Source: Streptomyces sp. V3I7 (GTDB taxonomy: Bacteria; Actinomycetota; Actinomycetes; Streptomycetales; Streptomycetaceae). From it: a DNA stretch of 64,000 nt. Of the stretch, positions 1-9,143 are shown one piece after another (within the stretch, counting starts at the first letter, position 1; each line of letters opens with the position of its first letter). The DNA is taken from assembly GCF_030817495.1 (NCBI RefSeq), contig NZ_JAUSZK010000001.1, positions 3,823,001 to 3,887,000 on the forward strand, in the 5' to 3' direction. The translations under genes and the position numbers were made by a program. The notes under the pieces are model-generated. The model saw only the letters and a list, made by a program, of their open reading frames with translations, did no database searches and was not told the origin of the DNA.

Positions 1-356
1 GTCTGGAGCAGACCCGGGACGACCAGGGCGTCGTACCAGGACAGGGCGATGGCCTCGCGTTCGTGCTGGACGTACAGCTCGGCCCACATCGGGAACTGAT
101 CGACCTCCGGCAGATTCTCCACCCCCGCCGCCAACACCCCCTTCGTCCCCAGGAGTTCGTCCAGAAGCTCGGCCAGGTCCGGCTTCAGGGTGCGTCTTCC
201 CTGCTCGATCGACGCGATCGTCTCCTCGTCGACCCTCAGCCGGTCCCCGAGCGCCCGTTGCGTGAAGCCCGCCGCACGGCGAGCCGTGCCGAGCTGAACG
301 CCCAGCATCCTCATGGCCGAGAGGTTCTTCTTCCGCTGCGGCTTCCTGGAGTTCAT
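1..356 (-). CDS. XRE-family HTH regulator with DUF5753 (partial)
   Basis: The reading frame starts at ATG 356 on the minus strand and runs off the window edge, so only about 118 residues are visible. Residues about 19-60 form a Cro/C1-type helix-turn-helix with the typical pattern FTQRALGDRL...IASIEQGRR. The visible end (WYDALVVPGLLQ) is the opening motif of DUF5753, the C-terminal domain of Streptomyces Scr1-type regulators. These often sit beside an ATPase-type anti-sigma gene and a DUF397 gene. Here the ATPase gene is divergent, with a perfect inverted repeat between them. A DNA-binding regulator role is well supported; the target is inferred. Confidence 0.85.
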   Translation of the reverse strand, partial: MNSRKPQRKKNLSAMRMLGVQLGTARRAAGFTQRALGDRLRVDEETIASIEQGRRTLKPDLAELLDELLGTKGVLAAGVENLPEVDQFPMWAELYVQHEREAIALSWYDALVVPGLLQ

Positions 357-398
357 GCCGGTCCCACTCCCCACGCCCGCCCGTACGCCACCCCGTGC

Positions 399-427
399 GA
401 ACCCGTACAAAAAATCTGTACGGGTTC
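399..427. promoter_or_regulatory. Perfect 11-bp inverted repeat, candidate operator
   Basis: The arms GAACCCGTACA (399-409) and TGTACGGGTTC (417-427) are perfect reverse complements separated by a 7-base A-rich spacer. The repeat lies in the roughly 90-bp gap between the divergent XRE regulator and the ATPase gene. Dimeric helix-turn-helix regulators commonly bind such sites to control themselves and a divergent partner. Binding is inferred. Confidence 0.55.
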
Positions 428-445
428 ACTCACTGATCCACGCTA

Positions 446-964
446 GTGACTCTCCGCGACGCTCGCCTCGTGAACGTGGAAAATCAACCCCCGTACCAGC
501 GCGACCAGTTCTACGGCCGCAGCCGCCGCTCCGTGCCCGCGGCCAGACGCTTCGTCGCGTGGTCGCTGACCTACTGGGGGCTCGCCGGGTGGGAGCGGGC
601 CGACGACGTGTTGCTGTGCGTGAGCGAGCTGGCGACCAACGCGGTCACGCACGGGGTGCCGCCAGGGCGCGGGTTCCTGCTTCGGGTGCGCTACGACGGT
701 GACGTCGTCCGCGTCGAGGTGCACGACAGCGGGTCCGGCGTGCCGCGGGTCGCGGACGAGGCCGATGAGGGCGGCCGCGGGCTGCTGCTGGTGTCGGCGC
801 TCGCGGACAAGTGGGGCGTGGGGGAGCGCAGCCCCGGCAAGGCGGTGTGGTGCGAGTTCGCGGGCCTCGCCGACGGACTTGCCGGCGGACTTGCCGGGCA
901 CCCCCGCGAACTCCACGATGAAGGAGGGGGTCGAGAAAACCTCCCGGTGAGGCGCCCGTCGTGA
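446..964 (+). CDS. RsbW-like ATP-binding protein (HATPase_c, anti-sigma type)
   Basis: This is a 172-residue protein with the GHKL/HATPase_c fold of serine-kinase anti-sigma factors. The N box is ELATNAVTHG (61-70), the first glycine motif is DSGSGVP (94-100) and the second is GGRGLLLV (109-116). Streptomyces has many of these short proteins, and most are uncharacterised. The start could be GTG 446 or GTG 470; neither has a clear Shine-Dalgarno site, so a leaderless or weakly translated message is possible. The stop overlaps the next gene as GTGA. A role in partner-switching control of a sigma factor is inferred from the family only. Confidence 0.8.
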   Translation: MTLRDARLVNVENQPPYQRDQFYGRSRRSVPAARRFVAWSLTYWGLAGWERADDVLLCVSELATNAVTHGVPPGRGFLLRVRYDGDVVRVEVHDSGSGVPRVADEADEGGRGLLLVSALADKWGVGERSPGKAVWCEFAGLADGLAGGLAGHPRELHDEGGGRENLPVRRPS

Positions 965-1428
965 CGATGGTGGGACTGTTCTGGATCACTCCGGAGGCGG
1001 TGTACGTGGGTTCCCCGCCCGCCGTCGACGGGCACTGTGTCCTGCTGACCACCGAGGGCGTGGAGGCCGAGTACCTCGACGGCTCCCGGACGTGGGCGTG
1101 GGGCGACGTGCGCTCCGCGGTCGTCGTGGACGTGCCCGGCCGGCGGCTGGGGTCGGCCCTGGAGGCCCGGGTCAGGCAGGACGAGGACCCGCCCCGGATG
1201 ACCCTGCGGCTGGAGACCCCGTACGGGACCGAGGAGCTTCCGGTGTTCTCGGCGGCGGGCGGGTACGGCCAGGAGGAGACCGCGCTGTCCGAGGCCCTGC
1301 TGGCCCGGTTCGTCGCCGGGACGGCGGATCCGCGGACGCTCGTGGAATGGGGCCGTGAGCACCGTCTGGAGCACCCGCCGAAGGAGCGGGTGCGGGAGGA
1401 TTTGCTGCGGGGGTGGGTGGAGGCGTGA
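961..1428 (+). CDS. Conserved hypothetical protein
   Basis: This 155-residue protein has no recognised domain and no signal peptide or membrane segment. Its beta-rich N-terminal half (about 1-90) is followed by a more helical, acidic C-terminus ending DLLRGWVEA. The GTG start overlaps the TGA of the ATPase gene (GTGA), so the two are probably translated together and may act together. Strong GC bias at third codon positions supports it as a real gene. No function is assigned. Confidence 0.7.
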   Translation: MTMVGLFWITPEAVYVGSPPAVDGHCVLLTTEGVEAEYLDGSRTWAWGDVRSAVVVDVPGRRLGSALEARVRQDEDPPRMTLRLETPYGTEELPVFSAAGGYGQEETALSEALLARFVAGTADPRTLVEWGREHRLEHPPKERVREDLLRGWVEA

Positions 1429-1491
1429 CGTCAGGCATCCGGGGGCGTAGGGCGCGGCGCGCACCTGGAGGTTCGGTTCTGTTCGGTACGA

Positions 1492-1537
1492 CGACGGCCC
1501 CGGCGGAACGGTCGTAACCGTCCCGCCGGGGCCGTCG
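1492..1537. terminator. Bidirectional hairpin terminator
   Basis: The arms CGACGGCCCCGGCGG (1492-1506) and its exact complement (1523-1537) flank a further ACGGT/ACCGT pairing. The long GC-rich stem lies between the convergent hypothetical gene (ending 1428) and argS (ending 1557). It has no U-tract, which is usual for Streptomyces terminators. Confidence 0.7.
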
Positions 1538-1556
1538 AGGTGCGGCTCCCGAGCGG

Positions 1557-3326
1557 TCAGAGGCGCTCGGGCGTCCTGATGCCCAGCAGGGCCATGCCCT
1601 GGTGCAGCGTGCGGGCCGTGATGTCACACAGGAACAGGCGATTCTCGACCTGCTCCGGCGTCTCGGCCTTCAGCACCGGGCACTTGTCGTAGAAGGAGGT
1701 GTAGAGGGAGGCGAGCTGGTAGAGGTACGCGGCCAGCTTGTGCGGGGCGTACTCCGCGGCGGCCTCGGCGACGACCTCCGCGAAGGAGTCGACGTGCAGG
1801 CCCAGCGCCCGCTCCGCGTCCGACAGTTCCAGCTCCGGGTGGGCCGCCGGGCGGACCTCGCCGGCCTTGCGGAGGATGGACCGGATACGGGCGTAGGCGT
1901 ACTGGAGGTAGACGGACGTGTCGCCGTTGAGCGAGACCATCTGGTCCAGGTCGAACTTGTAGTCCCGGTTCGCCGACGTCGACAGGTCCGCGTACTTCAC
2001 CGCGCCGATGCCCACCTGGGCGCCACGCTCGGCGATCTCCTCTTCGGAGAGGTCCTGCGCCTTCTCGCGCACGACCGCCGACGCCCGCTCGACGGCCTCG
2101 TCGAGCAGGTCGACCAGCCGGACCGTCTCGCCCTCACGGGTCTTGAACGGCTTGCCGTCCTTGCCGAGGACCGTGCCGAAGGCCAGCTGGTGCGCGTGCA
2201 CGTCGTCGTTCAGCCAGCCGGCCCGGCGGGCGGTCTCGAAGACCATCCTGAAGTGCAGGGACTGACGGGCGTCCACGACGTAGACGATGCTGGTCGCCTT
2301 CAGGTTGAAGACGCGGTCGCGGATGGCCGACAGGTCGGTGGCCGCGTAGCCGAAGCCGCCGTCGGACTTCTGGACGATCAGCGGGACCGGGTTGCCGTCC
2401 GGGCCCTTGATGTCGTCGAAGAAGACGCACAGCGCGCCCTCGGAGCGGACCGCGACGCCCGACTCCTCCAGCAGACGGCAGGTCTCCTGGAGCATGTCGT
2501 TGTAGCCGGACTCGCCGACCACGTCGGGGTCCTGGATCTCCATGTCCAGCTTGTCGAAGACCGAGTAGAAGTAGATCTTCGACTCGTCGACGAACTTCTG
2601 CCACATGGCCAGCGTCTCGGGGTCGCCCGCCTGGAGGTCGACCACCCGGCGCCGGGCGCGGGTCTTGAACTCCTCGTCGGAGTCGAAGAGCGCGCGCGAG
2701 GCCTTGTAGAGCCGGTTCAGGTTCGACATCGCCTCCTCGCCGGAGGCCTGGAGGTCGTCGCCCGCCTTGTGGTCCAGCTCGTGCGGGTGCTCGATCAGGT
2801 ACTGGATGAGCATGCCGAACTGGGTGCCCCAGTCGCCGATGTGGTGCCGGCGGACCACGTTCTCGCCGGTGAACTCCAGCAGCTGCACGACCGAGTCGCC
2901 GATGACCGCCGAGCGCAGGTGGCCGACGTGCATCTCCTTGGCGACGTTCGGCTGGGCGTAGTCGATCACCGACGTGCCGGGCCGCTCGGCGAGCGGGACG
3001 CCGAGGCGGACCGGGTCGGCGTAGCGCGCGGCCAGGTTCTCGGTGATGGCCTTGTCGGCGATCGTGATGTTGAGGAAGCCGGGACCGGAGACCTCGACGG
3101 CCTTGATCACGTCACCGGTGGTGATCCGGTCGACGACCTGCGCCGCCAGCTCACGGGGATTCGCCTTGGCCTTCTTGGCCAGCGCCAGGATCCCGTTGGC
3201 CTGGAAGTCGGCCCGGTCGCTTCGTCGCAGCAGCGGGTCGACGCCGTCGGCCTCCGGGAGGGAGGAAGCGAGGGCGTCGGAGAGGCGCTGGTTGACGAGA
3301 TCGGTGAGGGACGTGACCGGGGCCAT
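1557..3326 (-). CDS. argS: Arginyl-tRNA synthetase
   Basis: ArgS is a class I aminoacyl-tRNA synthetase that charges tRNA-Arg in the cytoplasm. The protein has the N-terminal Add-1 domain (about 1-100) and the HIGH-type motif HVGH (133-136) after [11 protein letters not shown]. The family's degenerate KMSKS region reads [18 protein letters not shown] anticodon-binding domain forms the C-terminus, ending LGIRTPERL. From ATG 3326 the product is 589 residues, normal for the family. A GTG at 3365 would add 13 residues. A GAGGAG lies 15 bases before ATG 3326, so the start is not settled. It is divergent from lysS. Confidence 0.96.
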   Translation of the reverse strand: MAPVTSLTDLVNQRLSDALASSLPEADGVDPLLRRSDRADFQANGILALAKKAKANPRELAAQVVDRITTGDVIKAVEVSGPGFLNITIADKAITENLAARYADPVRLGVPLAERPGTSVIDYAQPNVAKEMHVGHLRSAVIGDSVVQLLEFTGENVVRRHHIGDWGTQFGMLIQYLIEHPHELDHKAGDDLQASGEEAMSNLNRLYKASRALFDSDEEFKTRARRRVVDLQAGDPETLAMWQKFVDESKIYFYSVFDKLDMEIQDPDVVGESGYNDMLQETCRLLEESGVAVRSEGALCVFFDDIKGPDGNPVPLIVQKSDGGFGYAATDLSAIRDRVFNLKATSIVYVVDARQSLHFRMVFETARRAGWLNDDVHAHQLAFGTVLGKDGKPFKTREGETVRLVDLLDEAVERASAVVREKAQDLSEEEIAERGAQVGIGAVKYADLSTSANRDYKFDLDQMVSLNGDTSVYLQYAYARIRSILRKAGEVRPAAHPELELSDAERALGLHVDSFAEVVAEAAAEYAPHKLAAYLYQLASLYTSFYDKCPVLKAETPEQVENRLFLCDITARTLHQGMALLGIRTPERL

Positions 3327-3461
3327 GGAGTGGGAGCCGTTCTCCTCGTGGGGATGGATAGACACGGTCAGTCTCTCACGGGTGGTAAAGGGGTTTTCGT
3401 GAATAGGGCCGCGCCTGGGAGAATGGAGCGGTCACTCTCAGAACTCTCAGAAATAGAGGAC

Positions 3462-5204
3462 GTGCCGATCGTGGCTCAGAGCACCGAAACCACCGACTGG
3501 GTCTCCCGTTTCGCGGATGAGGTCATCGCCGAGTCGGAGCGTCGGGCCCCGGGCAAACCGGTCGTCGTCGCCTCCGGACTCTCCCCCTCCGGCCCCATCC
3601 ACCTGGGCAACCTCCGCGAGGTCATGACCCCGCACCTCGTCGCCGACGAGATCCGGCGCCGCGGGTACCAGGTGCGCCACCTGATCTCCTGGGACGACTA
3701 CGACCGGTACCGCAAGGTCCCGGCCGGCATCGCCGGGGTCGACGAGTCCTGGGCCGAGCACATCGGCAAGCCGCTGACCTCCGTTCCGGCGCCGAAGGGC
3801 TCGGCGTACCCGAACTGGGCCGAGCACTTCAAGGCCGCCATGGTCGCCTCGCTCGCCGAGCTGGGCGTCGAGTTCGACGGGATCAGCCAGACCGCGCAGT
3901 ACACCTCCGGTGTCTACCGCGAGCAGGTCCTGCACGCCATGAAGCACCGCGGTGACATCGACGCGGTCCTCGCCCAGTACCGGACCAAGCAGAAGCCCGC
4001 CAAGAAGCAGCAGCAGAAGGCGGTCGACGAGGCCGAGCTGGAGGCCGAGGAGGGCTCGGGCGCGGCCGCCGAGGACGACGGCAGCTCCGGCGTCGCCGGT
4101 TACTTCCCGTACAAGCCGTACTGCGGCACCTGCGAGAAGGACCTCACCACGGTGACGTCGTACGACGACGACACCACCGAGCTGGCGTACACCTGCACCG
4201 CGTGCGGCTTCGCCGAGACCGTCCGGCTGAGCGAGTTCAACCGCGGCAAGCTGGTCTGGAAGGTCGACTGGCCGATGCGCTGGGCGTACGAGGGCGTCAT
4301 CTTCGAGCCCAGTGGCGTCGACCACTCCTCGCCGGGCTCGTCGTTCCAGGTCGGCGGCCAGATCGTCGGGATCTTCGGCGGCGAGCAGCCCATCGGCCCG
4401 ATGTACGCCTTCGTCGGCATCAGCGGCATGGCCAAGATGTCGTCGTCGCGCGGCGGCGTGCCCACCCCGGGCGACGCGCTGAAGATCATGGAGCCGCAGA
4501 TCCTGCGCTGGCTGTACGCCCGCCGCCGGCCCAACCAGTCCTTCAAGATCGCCTTCGACCAGGAGATCCAGCGGCTGTACGACGAGTGGGACAAGCTCGC
4601 CGGCAAGGTCGCCGACGGCTCGGCGCTGCCCGGTGACGTCGCCGCCTACACGCGCGCCGTCGGCACCGCCGCCGGTGAGCTGCCGAAGACCGCGCGCCCG
4701 CTGCCGTACCGCACCCTCGCCTCCGTCGCCGACATCACCGCCGGGCACGAGGACCAGGCCCTGCGCATCCTCTCCGAGCTGGACCCGGAGCAGCCGCTGG
4801 GCTCCCTGGACGAGGCCCGCCCGCGGTACGACAAGGCCGAGGCGTGGATCAACACCCACGTCCCCGCCGACCAGCGCACCATCGTGCGCGAGGAGCCCGA
4901 CGCCGAGCTGCTGAAGTCCCTCGACGAGGCCTCCCGGCAGTCGCTGCGCCTGCTGCTCGACGGGCTGGAGGAGCACTGGTCGCTGGACGGGCTGACCCAC
5001 CTCGTCTACGGCGTGCCCAAGGTCCAGGCCGGGTTCTCCGCCGACGCCACGCCCAAGGAGCTGCCGCCGGAGATCAAGACCGCCCAGCGGACGTTCTTCG
5101 CCCTGCTCTACCACCTGCTCGTGGGCCGCGACACCGGCCCGCGGCTGCCCACGCTGCTGCTCGCGGTGGGCCAGGAGCGGGTGCGGAGCCTGCTCGGCGA
5201 GTAG
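3462..5204 (+). CDS. lysS: Lysyl-tRNA synthetase, class I
   Basis: This is a 580-residue class I (archaeal-type) LysRS, unrelated in fold to the class II LysRS of most bacteria. The HIGH motif appears as PIHLGN (45-50) and the KMSKS motif as KMSSSRG (325-331). A zinc-ribbon-like insert carries the pairs CGTC and CTAC around 4120-4210. Before it lies a Lys/Gln-rich then acidic linker at about 3985-4080, probably disordered. The start is uncertain: GTG 3462 is only 1 base after GAGGA, while GTG 3471 (MAQSTETTDW) is 10 bases after it. The frame is open far upstream, but that part is antisense to argS and not coding. Confidence 0.95.
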   Translation: MPIVAQSTETTDWVSRFADEVIAESERRAPGKPVVVASGLSPSGPIHLGNLREVMTPHLVADEIRRRGYQVRHLISWDDYDRYRKVPAGIAGVDESWAEHIGKPLTSVPAPKGSAYPNWAEHFKAAMVASLAELGVEFDGISQTAQYTSGVYREQVLHAMKHRGDIDAVLAQYRTKQKPAKKQQQKAVDEAELEAEEGSGAAAEDDGSSGVAGYFPYKPYCGTCEKDLTTVTSYDDDTTELAYTCTACGFAETVRLSEFNRGKLVWKVDWPMRWAYEGVIFEPSGVDHSSPGSSFQVGGQIVGIFGGEQPIGPMYAFVGISGMAKMSSSRGGVPTPGDALKIMEPQILRWLYARRRPNQSFKIAFDQEIQRLYDEWDKLAGKVADGSALPGDVAAYTRAVGTAAGELPKTARPLPYRTLASVADITAGHEDQALRILSELDPEQPLGSLDEARPRYDKAEAWINTHVPADQRTIVREEPDAELLKSLDEASRQSLRLLLDGLEEHWSLDGLTHLVYGVPKVQAGFSADATPKELPPEIKTAQRTFFALLYHLLVGRDTGPRLPTLLLAVGQERVRSLLGE

Positions 5205-5216
5205 GCCCCGGCAGAC

Positions 5217-5262
5217 GAGGAGGGGGCGCCCGGTGCTTTTCGGCACCGGGCGCCCCCTCCTC
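5217..5262. terminator. Strong hairpin terminator between convergent genes
   Basis: A perfect 20-bp stem (5217-5236 with 5243-5262) closes a 6-base TTTTCG loop. It sits between the lysS stop and the stop of the convergent DUF2637 gene, so it can serve both strands. Confidence 0.85.
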
Positions 5263-5273
5263 ACGTTCACAGG

Positions 5274-6608
5274 TCAGGCGGAGTGGTACTCCTCCAGCTC
5301 CGCGGAGTGACGTTGCTGGAAGCGCTCCGCGAGGGTCTTGGCGACGCCGCTGTCGAGCGTGACGCCGTAGGTCGCCTGGACGTTGTCGGCGAAGACCATA
5401 GCGGTGGGGTAACTGCCGTCTATCGACTGCCGGAAGACCTGGTACAGGTCCTCCTCGTCCGGCTCCGGGACGCCGCCGCCCTCGCCCAGCTCACGGGTGC
5501 GGTTGCCGGTGACAGGGATGGGGAAGCTGCCGGTCTCCTCCGGGGAGGGCGGGGGCTGGTCCTCGTACCACTCCCCGTAGGGCTCCTCCGGGAAGTACTG
5601 GGGGTCGTAGGAGGGGTCGTAGCCACCCTGGTACTCGACGGGCTGGGGCGGCGTCTGGAACCAGGGGCTGTTGTCCGGGCCCTGCGGGCCGCCCTGGTTC
5701 TGGGGATGGTTCTGGGGATGGTTCGGGTTCTGGTTCTGAGGCTGGCGCTGGACCTGGGACTGCGGCTGGGCGTGGGCCTCTTGCCCCGTCGGCCGTTCGT
5801 CCGGCTGCCCGGTCTCGGGGGCGCTCTCCAGTTCCGGGCGCTGCCCGGCCGCCGGCCCCGCCTGCTGCGGGGCGGGGGCCGCCTCGACCGCCGGCTGCGG
5901 CGCGGGCGGCAGCAGCACGGGCTCGATGCCCGCCGCGGCAAGACCCGCCGGAGCGGTCTGCGCCAGCGGGACCCCGTAGCGCGCCAGCCGCAGCGGCATC
6001 AGCGACTCCACCGGAGCCTTGCGGCGCCAGAACCGGCCGTAACGGGAGTTCAGCCGGGCCTGGTAGACCAGCCGCTCCTGCTCCAGCTTGATCACCTGCT
6101 CGTAGGAGCGCAGCTCCCACAGCTTCATCCGCCGCCACAGCAGGAACGTCGGGATCGGGGAGAGCAGCCAGCGGGTGATGCGGACGCCCTCCATGTGCTT
6201 GTCGGCCGTGATGTCCGCGATACGGCCGACGGCGTGCCGGGCGGCCTCGACCGAGACCACGAACAGGATCGGGATCACCGCGTGCATGCCCACGCCCAGC
6301 GGGTCCGGCCAGGCGGCCGCGCCGTTGAAGGCGATCGTGGCCGCCGTCAGCAGCCAGGCCGTCTGGCGCAGCAGCGGGAAGGGGATGCGGATCCAGGTCA
6401 GAAGCAGGTCCAGGGCCAGCAGGACACAGATGCCCGCGTCGATGCCGACCGGCAGGACGTAGGAGAAGTTCCCGAAGCCCTTCTGGACGGCCAGCTCGCG
6501 GACGGCCGCGTACGAACCGGCGAAGCCGATGCCCGCGATGATCACGGCGCCTGTCACGACCACGCCGATGAGAACGCGATGCATCCGAGTCAGCTGTGGC
6601 ACGGCCAC
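5274..6608 (-). CDS. DUF2637 membrane protein
   Basis: The product is 444 residues. The N-terminal half holds the DUF2637 domain with about four membrane segments (starting near MHRVLIGVV, then around YVLPVGIDAGIC, LLTAATIAFNG and VIPILFVVSVE). A basic cytoplasmic stretch follows, with WRRMKLWELRSYEQVIKLEQ, then a Pro/Gln/Asn-rich disordered region. A small folded C-terminus ends FQQRHSAELEEYHSA. DUF2637 occurs in Streptomyces conjugation (SpdB-like) and chromosomal proteins; its function is unknown. GTG 6608 was chosen because GGAGGGG (6622-6616) lies 7 bases upstream. The longer open frame beyond it is not coding. Confidence 0.85.
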   Translation of the reverse strand: MAVPQLTRMHRVLIGVVVTGAVIIAGIGFAGSYAAVRELAVQKGFGNFSYVLPVGIDAGICVLLALDLLLTWIRIPFPLLRQTAWLLTAATIAFNGAAAWPDPLGVGMHAVIPILFVVSVEAARHAVGRIADITADKHMEGVRITRWLLSPIPTFLLWRRMKLWELRSYEQVIKLEQERLVYQARLNSRYGRFWRRKAPVESLMPLRLARYGVPLAQTAPAGLAAAGIEPVLLPPAPQPAVEAAPAPQQAGPAAGQRPELESAPETGQPDERPTGQEAHAQPQSQVQRQPQNQNPNHPQNHPQNQGGPQGPDNSPWFQTPPQPVEYQGGYDPSYDPQYFPEEPYGEWYEDQPPPSPEETGSFPIPVTGNRTRELGEGGGVPEPDEEDLYQVFRQSIDGSYPTAMVFADNVQATYGVTLDSGVAKTLAERFQQRHSAELEEYHSA

Positions 6609-6686
6609 CCGACATCCCCTCCGTTGCCTGTTGTTGCGCGGAACAGAGTGGCACATCAGTGCGGCGGACGTGTGACCGGCAGGGGT

Positions 6687-6716
6687 GAAGCCCGGCCCCC
6701 GAGGGGACCGGGCTTC
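6687..6716 (-). terminator. Hairpin terminator after lipoprotein gene
   Basis: GAAGCCCGG (6687-6695) pairs with CCGGGCTTC (6708-6716) around a 12-base loop. On the minus strand it follows the DUF3558 lipoprotein gene that ends at 6785. Confidence 0.55.
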
Positions 6717-6784
6717 CTCAAACGGCCTGGTTGAGCTGCGAGTTGTGTGCCAGTTGTGCGCTAGCTGTGTGTCGAGTGTGAGCT

Positions 6785-7699
6785 TCAGCCCGTCTTGGAC
6801 GACGACTTGGAGGAAGCCTCCGAGGAGGCCTTCGAGGAGGCCTTCGGGGACGCCGGCTTCGACGCCGACGTGGACGGGGAGGCGCTCGCGCCGCCCGAGG
6901 CGGTGTCGTTCGCGGACTTCACCGAGGCCACGACCTCCTTGGCCGCGCTCCGCGCGTCCTTCAGCAGGTCCTCGCCGCTCGGCGTCTTCTCCCCGGCCAG
7001 GCCGGCGCCGTTGTAGTCGAGGGTGACGACGACGTTCTCGGCGCGCACCACGACCGTCTGCTGCTTGAAGCCGCCTTCCTTCTTCTTCAGGTCGTACGAC
7101 ACCGCCGTCGCGCTGTCGCCCGTCCCGGAGAACGGCACCGCCTTGACGCCCTTGGCGCCCTTGACGTGCTCGGCGTCCTTGACCTGCCGCGCGTAGTACG
7201 CCTCGGCCTGCTTCTCGCCCGCGCCGCGGTTGACGTCGGAGTCGAAGCGCAGCAGGGAGACGTTGAGCCAGCGGAACTGCGAGCCCTTCACACCGTTGTT
7301 GTCCAGGCTGCTCCAGGAGCAGTTCGCCCGGGAAGCGGCGTCGTCCGTGGAGCCAGCCTTGCCCGACTTCGGGCTCTTGGGCACCAGATCGTCCAGCGTG
7401 TTCTTCGACAGCACGTCGCACGCCTTCGGCAGCTTGCGGTACTTGGCCGGTGCCACGGTCGGCGAGGCGCTCGGCGACTTCTCGCCGGCACCGGCGCCCG
7501 CGCTCTTGTGTGCCGTCTCGGCACCCGCGCTCTTGCCGGAGCCGGAGTCCGAGGAGCACCCGGCCGCGACCAGCACCACCGGCACGGCGGCGGCACAGAC
7601 AAGGACACGGCGCAGACGTCCGGTCCCCTGCTCCCGCATGGCTCGCTGGTCTCGGCGGTCGTCTCGCTGTGCTGCTCGCTGCATGGTTCCTTCACTCAT
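6785..7699 (-). CDS. DUF3558 lipoprotein
   Basis: This 304-residue exported lipoprotein has a basic N-terminus and hydrophobic core, then a lipobox VAAGCSS with the lipidated Cys at residue 48. A Ser/Ala/Gly linker precedes the DUF3558 domain, whose hallmark is KYRKLPKACDVLSKNTLDDLVP...CSW. A Ser/Lys-rich low-complexity tail closes the protein. DUF3558 proteins are actinobacterial cell-surface lipoproteins of unknown role. ATG 7699 has AGGAAG 10 bases upstream; ATG 7684 is an alternative. A paralogue lies directly upstream (7818-8672), so the pair is probably a tandem duplication. Confidence 0.85.
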   Translation of the reverse strand: MSEGTMQRAAQRDDRRDQRAMREQGTGRLRRVLVCAAAVPVVLVAAGCSSDSGSGKSAGAETAHKSAGAGAGEKSPSASPTVAPAKYRKLPKACDVLSKNTLDDLVPKSPKSGKAGSTDDAASRANCSWSSLDNNGVKGSQFRWLNVSLLRFDSDVNRGAGEKQAEAYYARQVKDAEHVKGAKGVKAVPFSGTGDSATAVSYDLKKKEGGFKQQTVVVRAENVVVTLDYNGAGLAGEKTPSGEDLLKDARSAAKEVVASVKSANDTASGGASASPSTSASKPASPKASSKASSEASSKSSSKTG

Positions 7700-7817
7700 G
7701 ACGCTCGGGCTTCCTGCATTCGGATCGGGTCCGAGGGGCCACGGTACGCGGTGAAGGAGCTGTGCGGTTTTGGTTCAGGCGCTTTCATCCCGGCTGCACG
7801 GACGCCCGGGAACGGCG

Positions 7818-8672
7818 TCAGTCGGAGAGCGAATCGGCCAGCCGTGCCGCCAGATTCCGGGCCCTGTCCTGCATTTCCTTGCTGTCCGGGGCGGTGCCGG
7901 CGGCCGCCGGCTGCTCCGCGTACTCGATGGTCACGAGGACGTTGGACGTGCGGAACACCACAGTCACGGTGCGCTGTTCGGCCGTCGAGGCGGAGCCGCC
8001 CAGCTGGTCGTCGATGAAGCCCTCGTCCCCGAGGTCGGTGAGCACGCGGGGCTGGAGGTCGGCCTGCGCGCTGCCGGACGAGGCGTCACCGGAGGCCGGG
8101 TCCGACGCGGAACCGGACGCCGAGCCGGACGCCGAATCGGACGGGGAGGCCGAGGCGGACGCGGACGCCGAATCGGACGGGGAAGCCGAGGCGGAGGAGG
8201 TGGCCGAGGCGGAGGCACTCGGCTCGGGGAGGTCGGCCGCCTTCTCCTTGGCCGCGAAGAGCTGCTCGGCCTGGTCGTCGTCGCTGACGCTGTTGTCGTA
8301 CGACACGACCCGCTCGAAGTCGACGAAGAGATGGTCGGTGGCCTCGGCGGACTCGACCTTCCAGCGGCAGCCCACCTTCCGGTCGGTGTCGTACGTCAGC
8401 GTCGCCTCGCCCTCGTACGCCTTGTCCCGCTGCTCCGGGTCGGTGATCTGCCGGGCCCCGGGCAGGAGCCGGTCGAGGGTGGAGTGGCCGACCGAGCGGC
8501 AGGCTTCGGGCAGCGTGCGGTACTTGCCGGGCTCGGCGGCCGCGGTGGCGGTGCCCGGGTTGCCGGGATTGGAGTTGTCCGTCGTCGTGTCACCGCCCGT
8601 ACTGCCGCTGCAGCCCGCGAGCAGCGCCGCGAGGAGTGCGGCGGTGCCGGATACGTATGCCTTCCGCTGCAC
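7818..8672 (-). CDS. DUF3558 lipoprotein with Ser/Ala repeat linker
   Basis: The product is 284 residues, with a short signal peptide and lipobox LLAGCSG (lipid Cys 21). The DUF3558 signature GKYRTLPEACRSVGHSTLDRLLPG...CRW follows. In mid-protein, encoded around 8060-8210, an SASASPSD-type low-complexity repeat rich in Ser, Ala, Asp and Gly interrupts the domain. GTG 8672 was chosen because AGAGGA lies 7-8 bases upstream and it gives a compact signal peptide; the frame stays open further upstream without coding bias. It is paralogous to the gene at 6785-7699. Its function is unknown. Confidence 0.85.
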   Translation of the reverse strand: MQRKAYVSGTAALLAALLAGCSGSTGGDTTTDNSNPGNPGTATAAAEPGKYRTLPEACRSVGHSTLDRLLPGARQITDPEQRDKAYEGEATLTYDTDRKVGCRWKVESAEATDHLFVDFERVVSYDNSVSDDDQAEQLFAAKEKAADLPEPSASASATSSASASPSDSASASASASPSDSASGSASGSASDPASGDASSGSAQADLQPRVLTDLGDEGFIDDQLGGSASTAEQRTVTVVFRTSNVLVTIEYAEQPAAAGTAPDSKEMQDRARNLAARLADSLSD

Positions 8673-8924
8673 GGTCAGAATCCTCTCGACGGGTCGGTCA
8701 GACGGGGCGTCTGCGCGACGGTCTCTGTGCGCCCGGTGCCGGCCGGTCCCGGCCGGTCCCTCAGTGTCCCCGCTGGTAATTCGCTTGCCGCGGCGGGGCG
8801 CCTGCTGGGGACAATGTGTATCGCACGCACTGCTGTGAACGCCGGTCCGTTGCCCTTTTTCGTCGACTTTGGTGCCGTTTTCGCGTTGCGCTCTTGTTGA
8901 GGCTTTTGTCGTAACTCCGGGGGA

Positions 8925-9101
8925 ATGAGGAAGATATGTCGTACGGAGGAGCAGACGCGGGGCGTGGAGTGCCGTAAGGACTCCGGCGTCGTCGACGAGA
9001 TCCCGGGCGCCTACAAGCTGATCGAGCAGGTCATCGAACAGCAGCGGGACCTCGTCCAGGTGGTGGCGAAGCTGAAGCAAGTCATCCGTGTGAAGGGCTG
9101 A
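8925..9101 (+). pseudogene. 3' remnant of rtcB (RNA ligase)
   Basis: An open frame of 58 codons encodes QTRGVECRKDSGVVDEIPGA, followed by YKLIEQVIEQQRDLVQ, and ends QVIRVKG. This is the characteristic C-terminus of RtcB, the GTP-dependent 3'-phosphate RNA ligase of about 400 residues. All upstream domains and the metal-binding His/Cys residues are missing. RtcB likeness starts near 8955, and the first codons (MRKICRTEE) look unrelated. The preceding 100 bases are unusually AT-rich for this chromosome. A terminator hairpin (9104-9135) and a LAGLIDADG gene follow. It looks like a deletion scar rather than a functional gene. Confidence 0.75.
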
Positions 9102-9103
9102 CG

Positions 9104-9135
9104 GAGAAGCCCCCGGCCGCAACCGGGGGCTTCTC
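9104..9135 (+). terminator. Hairpin terminator after rtcB remnant
   Basis: GAGAAGCCCCCGG (9104-9116) pairs perfectly with CCGGGGGCTTCTC (9123-9135) around a 6-base loop, 3 bases after the remnant's stop codon. It was probably the original rtcB terminator, and may also serve the convergent endonuclease gene. Confidence 0.75.
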
Positions 9136-9143
9136 TCTGCCGG

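Noticed and set aside
1602..3461. Open frame leading into lysS from far upstream, 1200 codons in all
   Set aside because: The upstream 620 codons are antisense to argS and low in sense; LysS begins near 3462.
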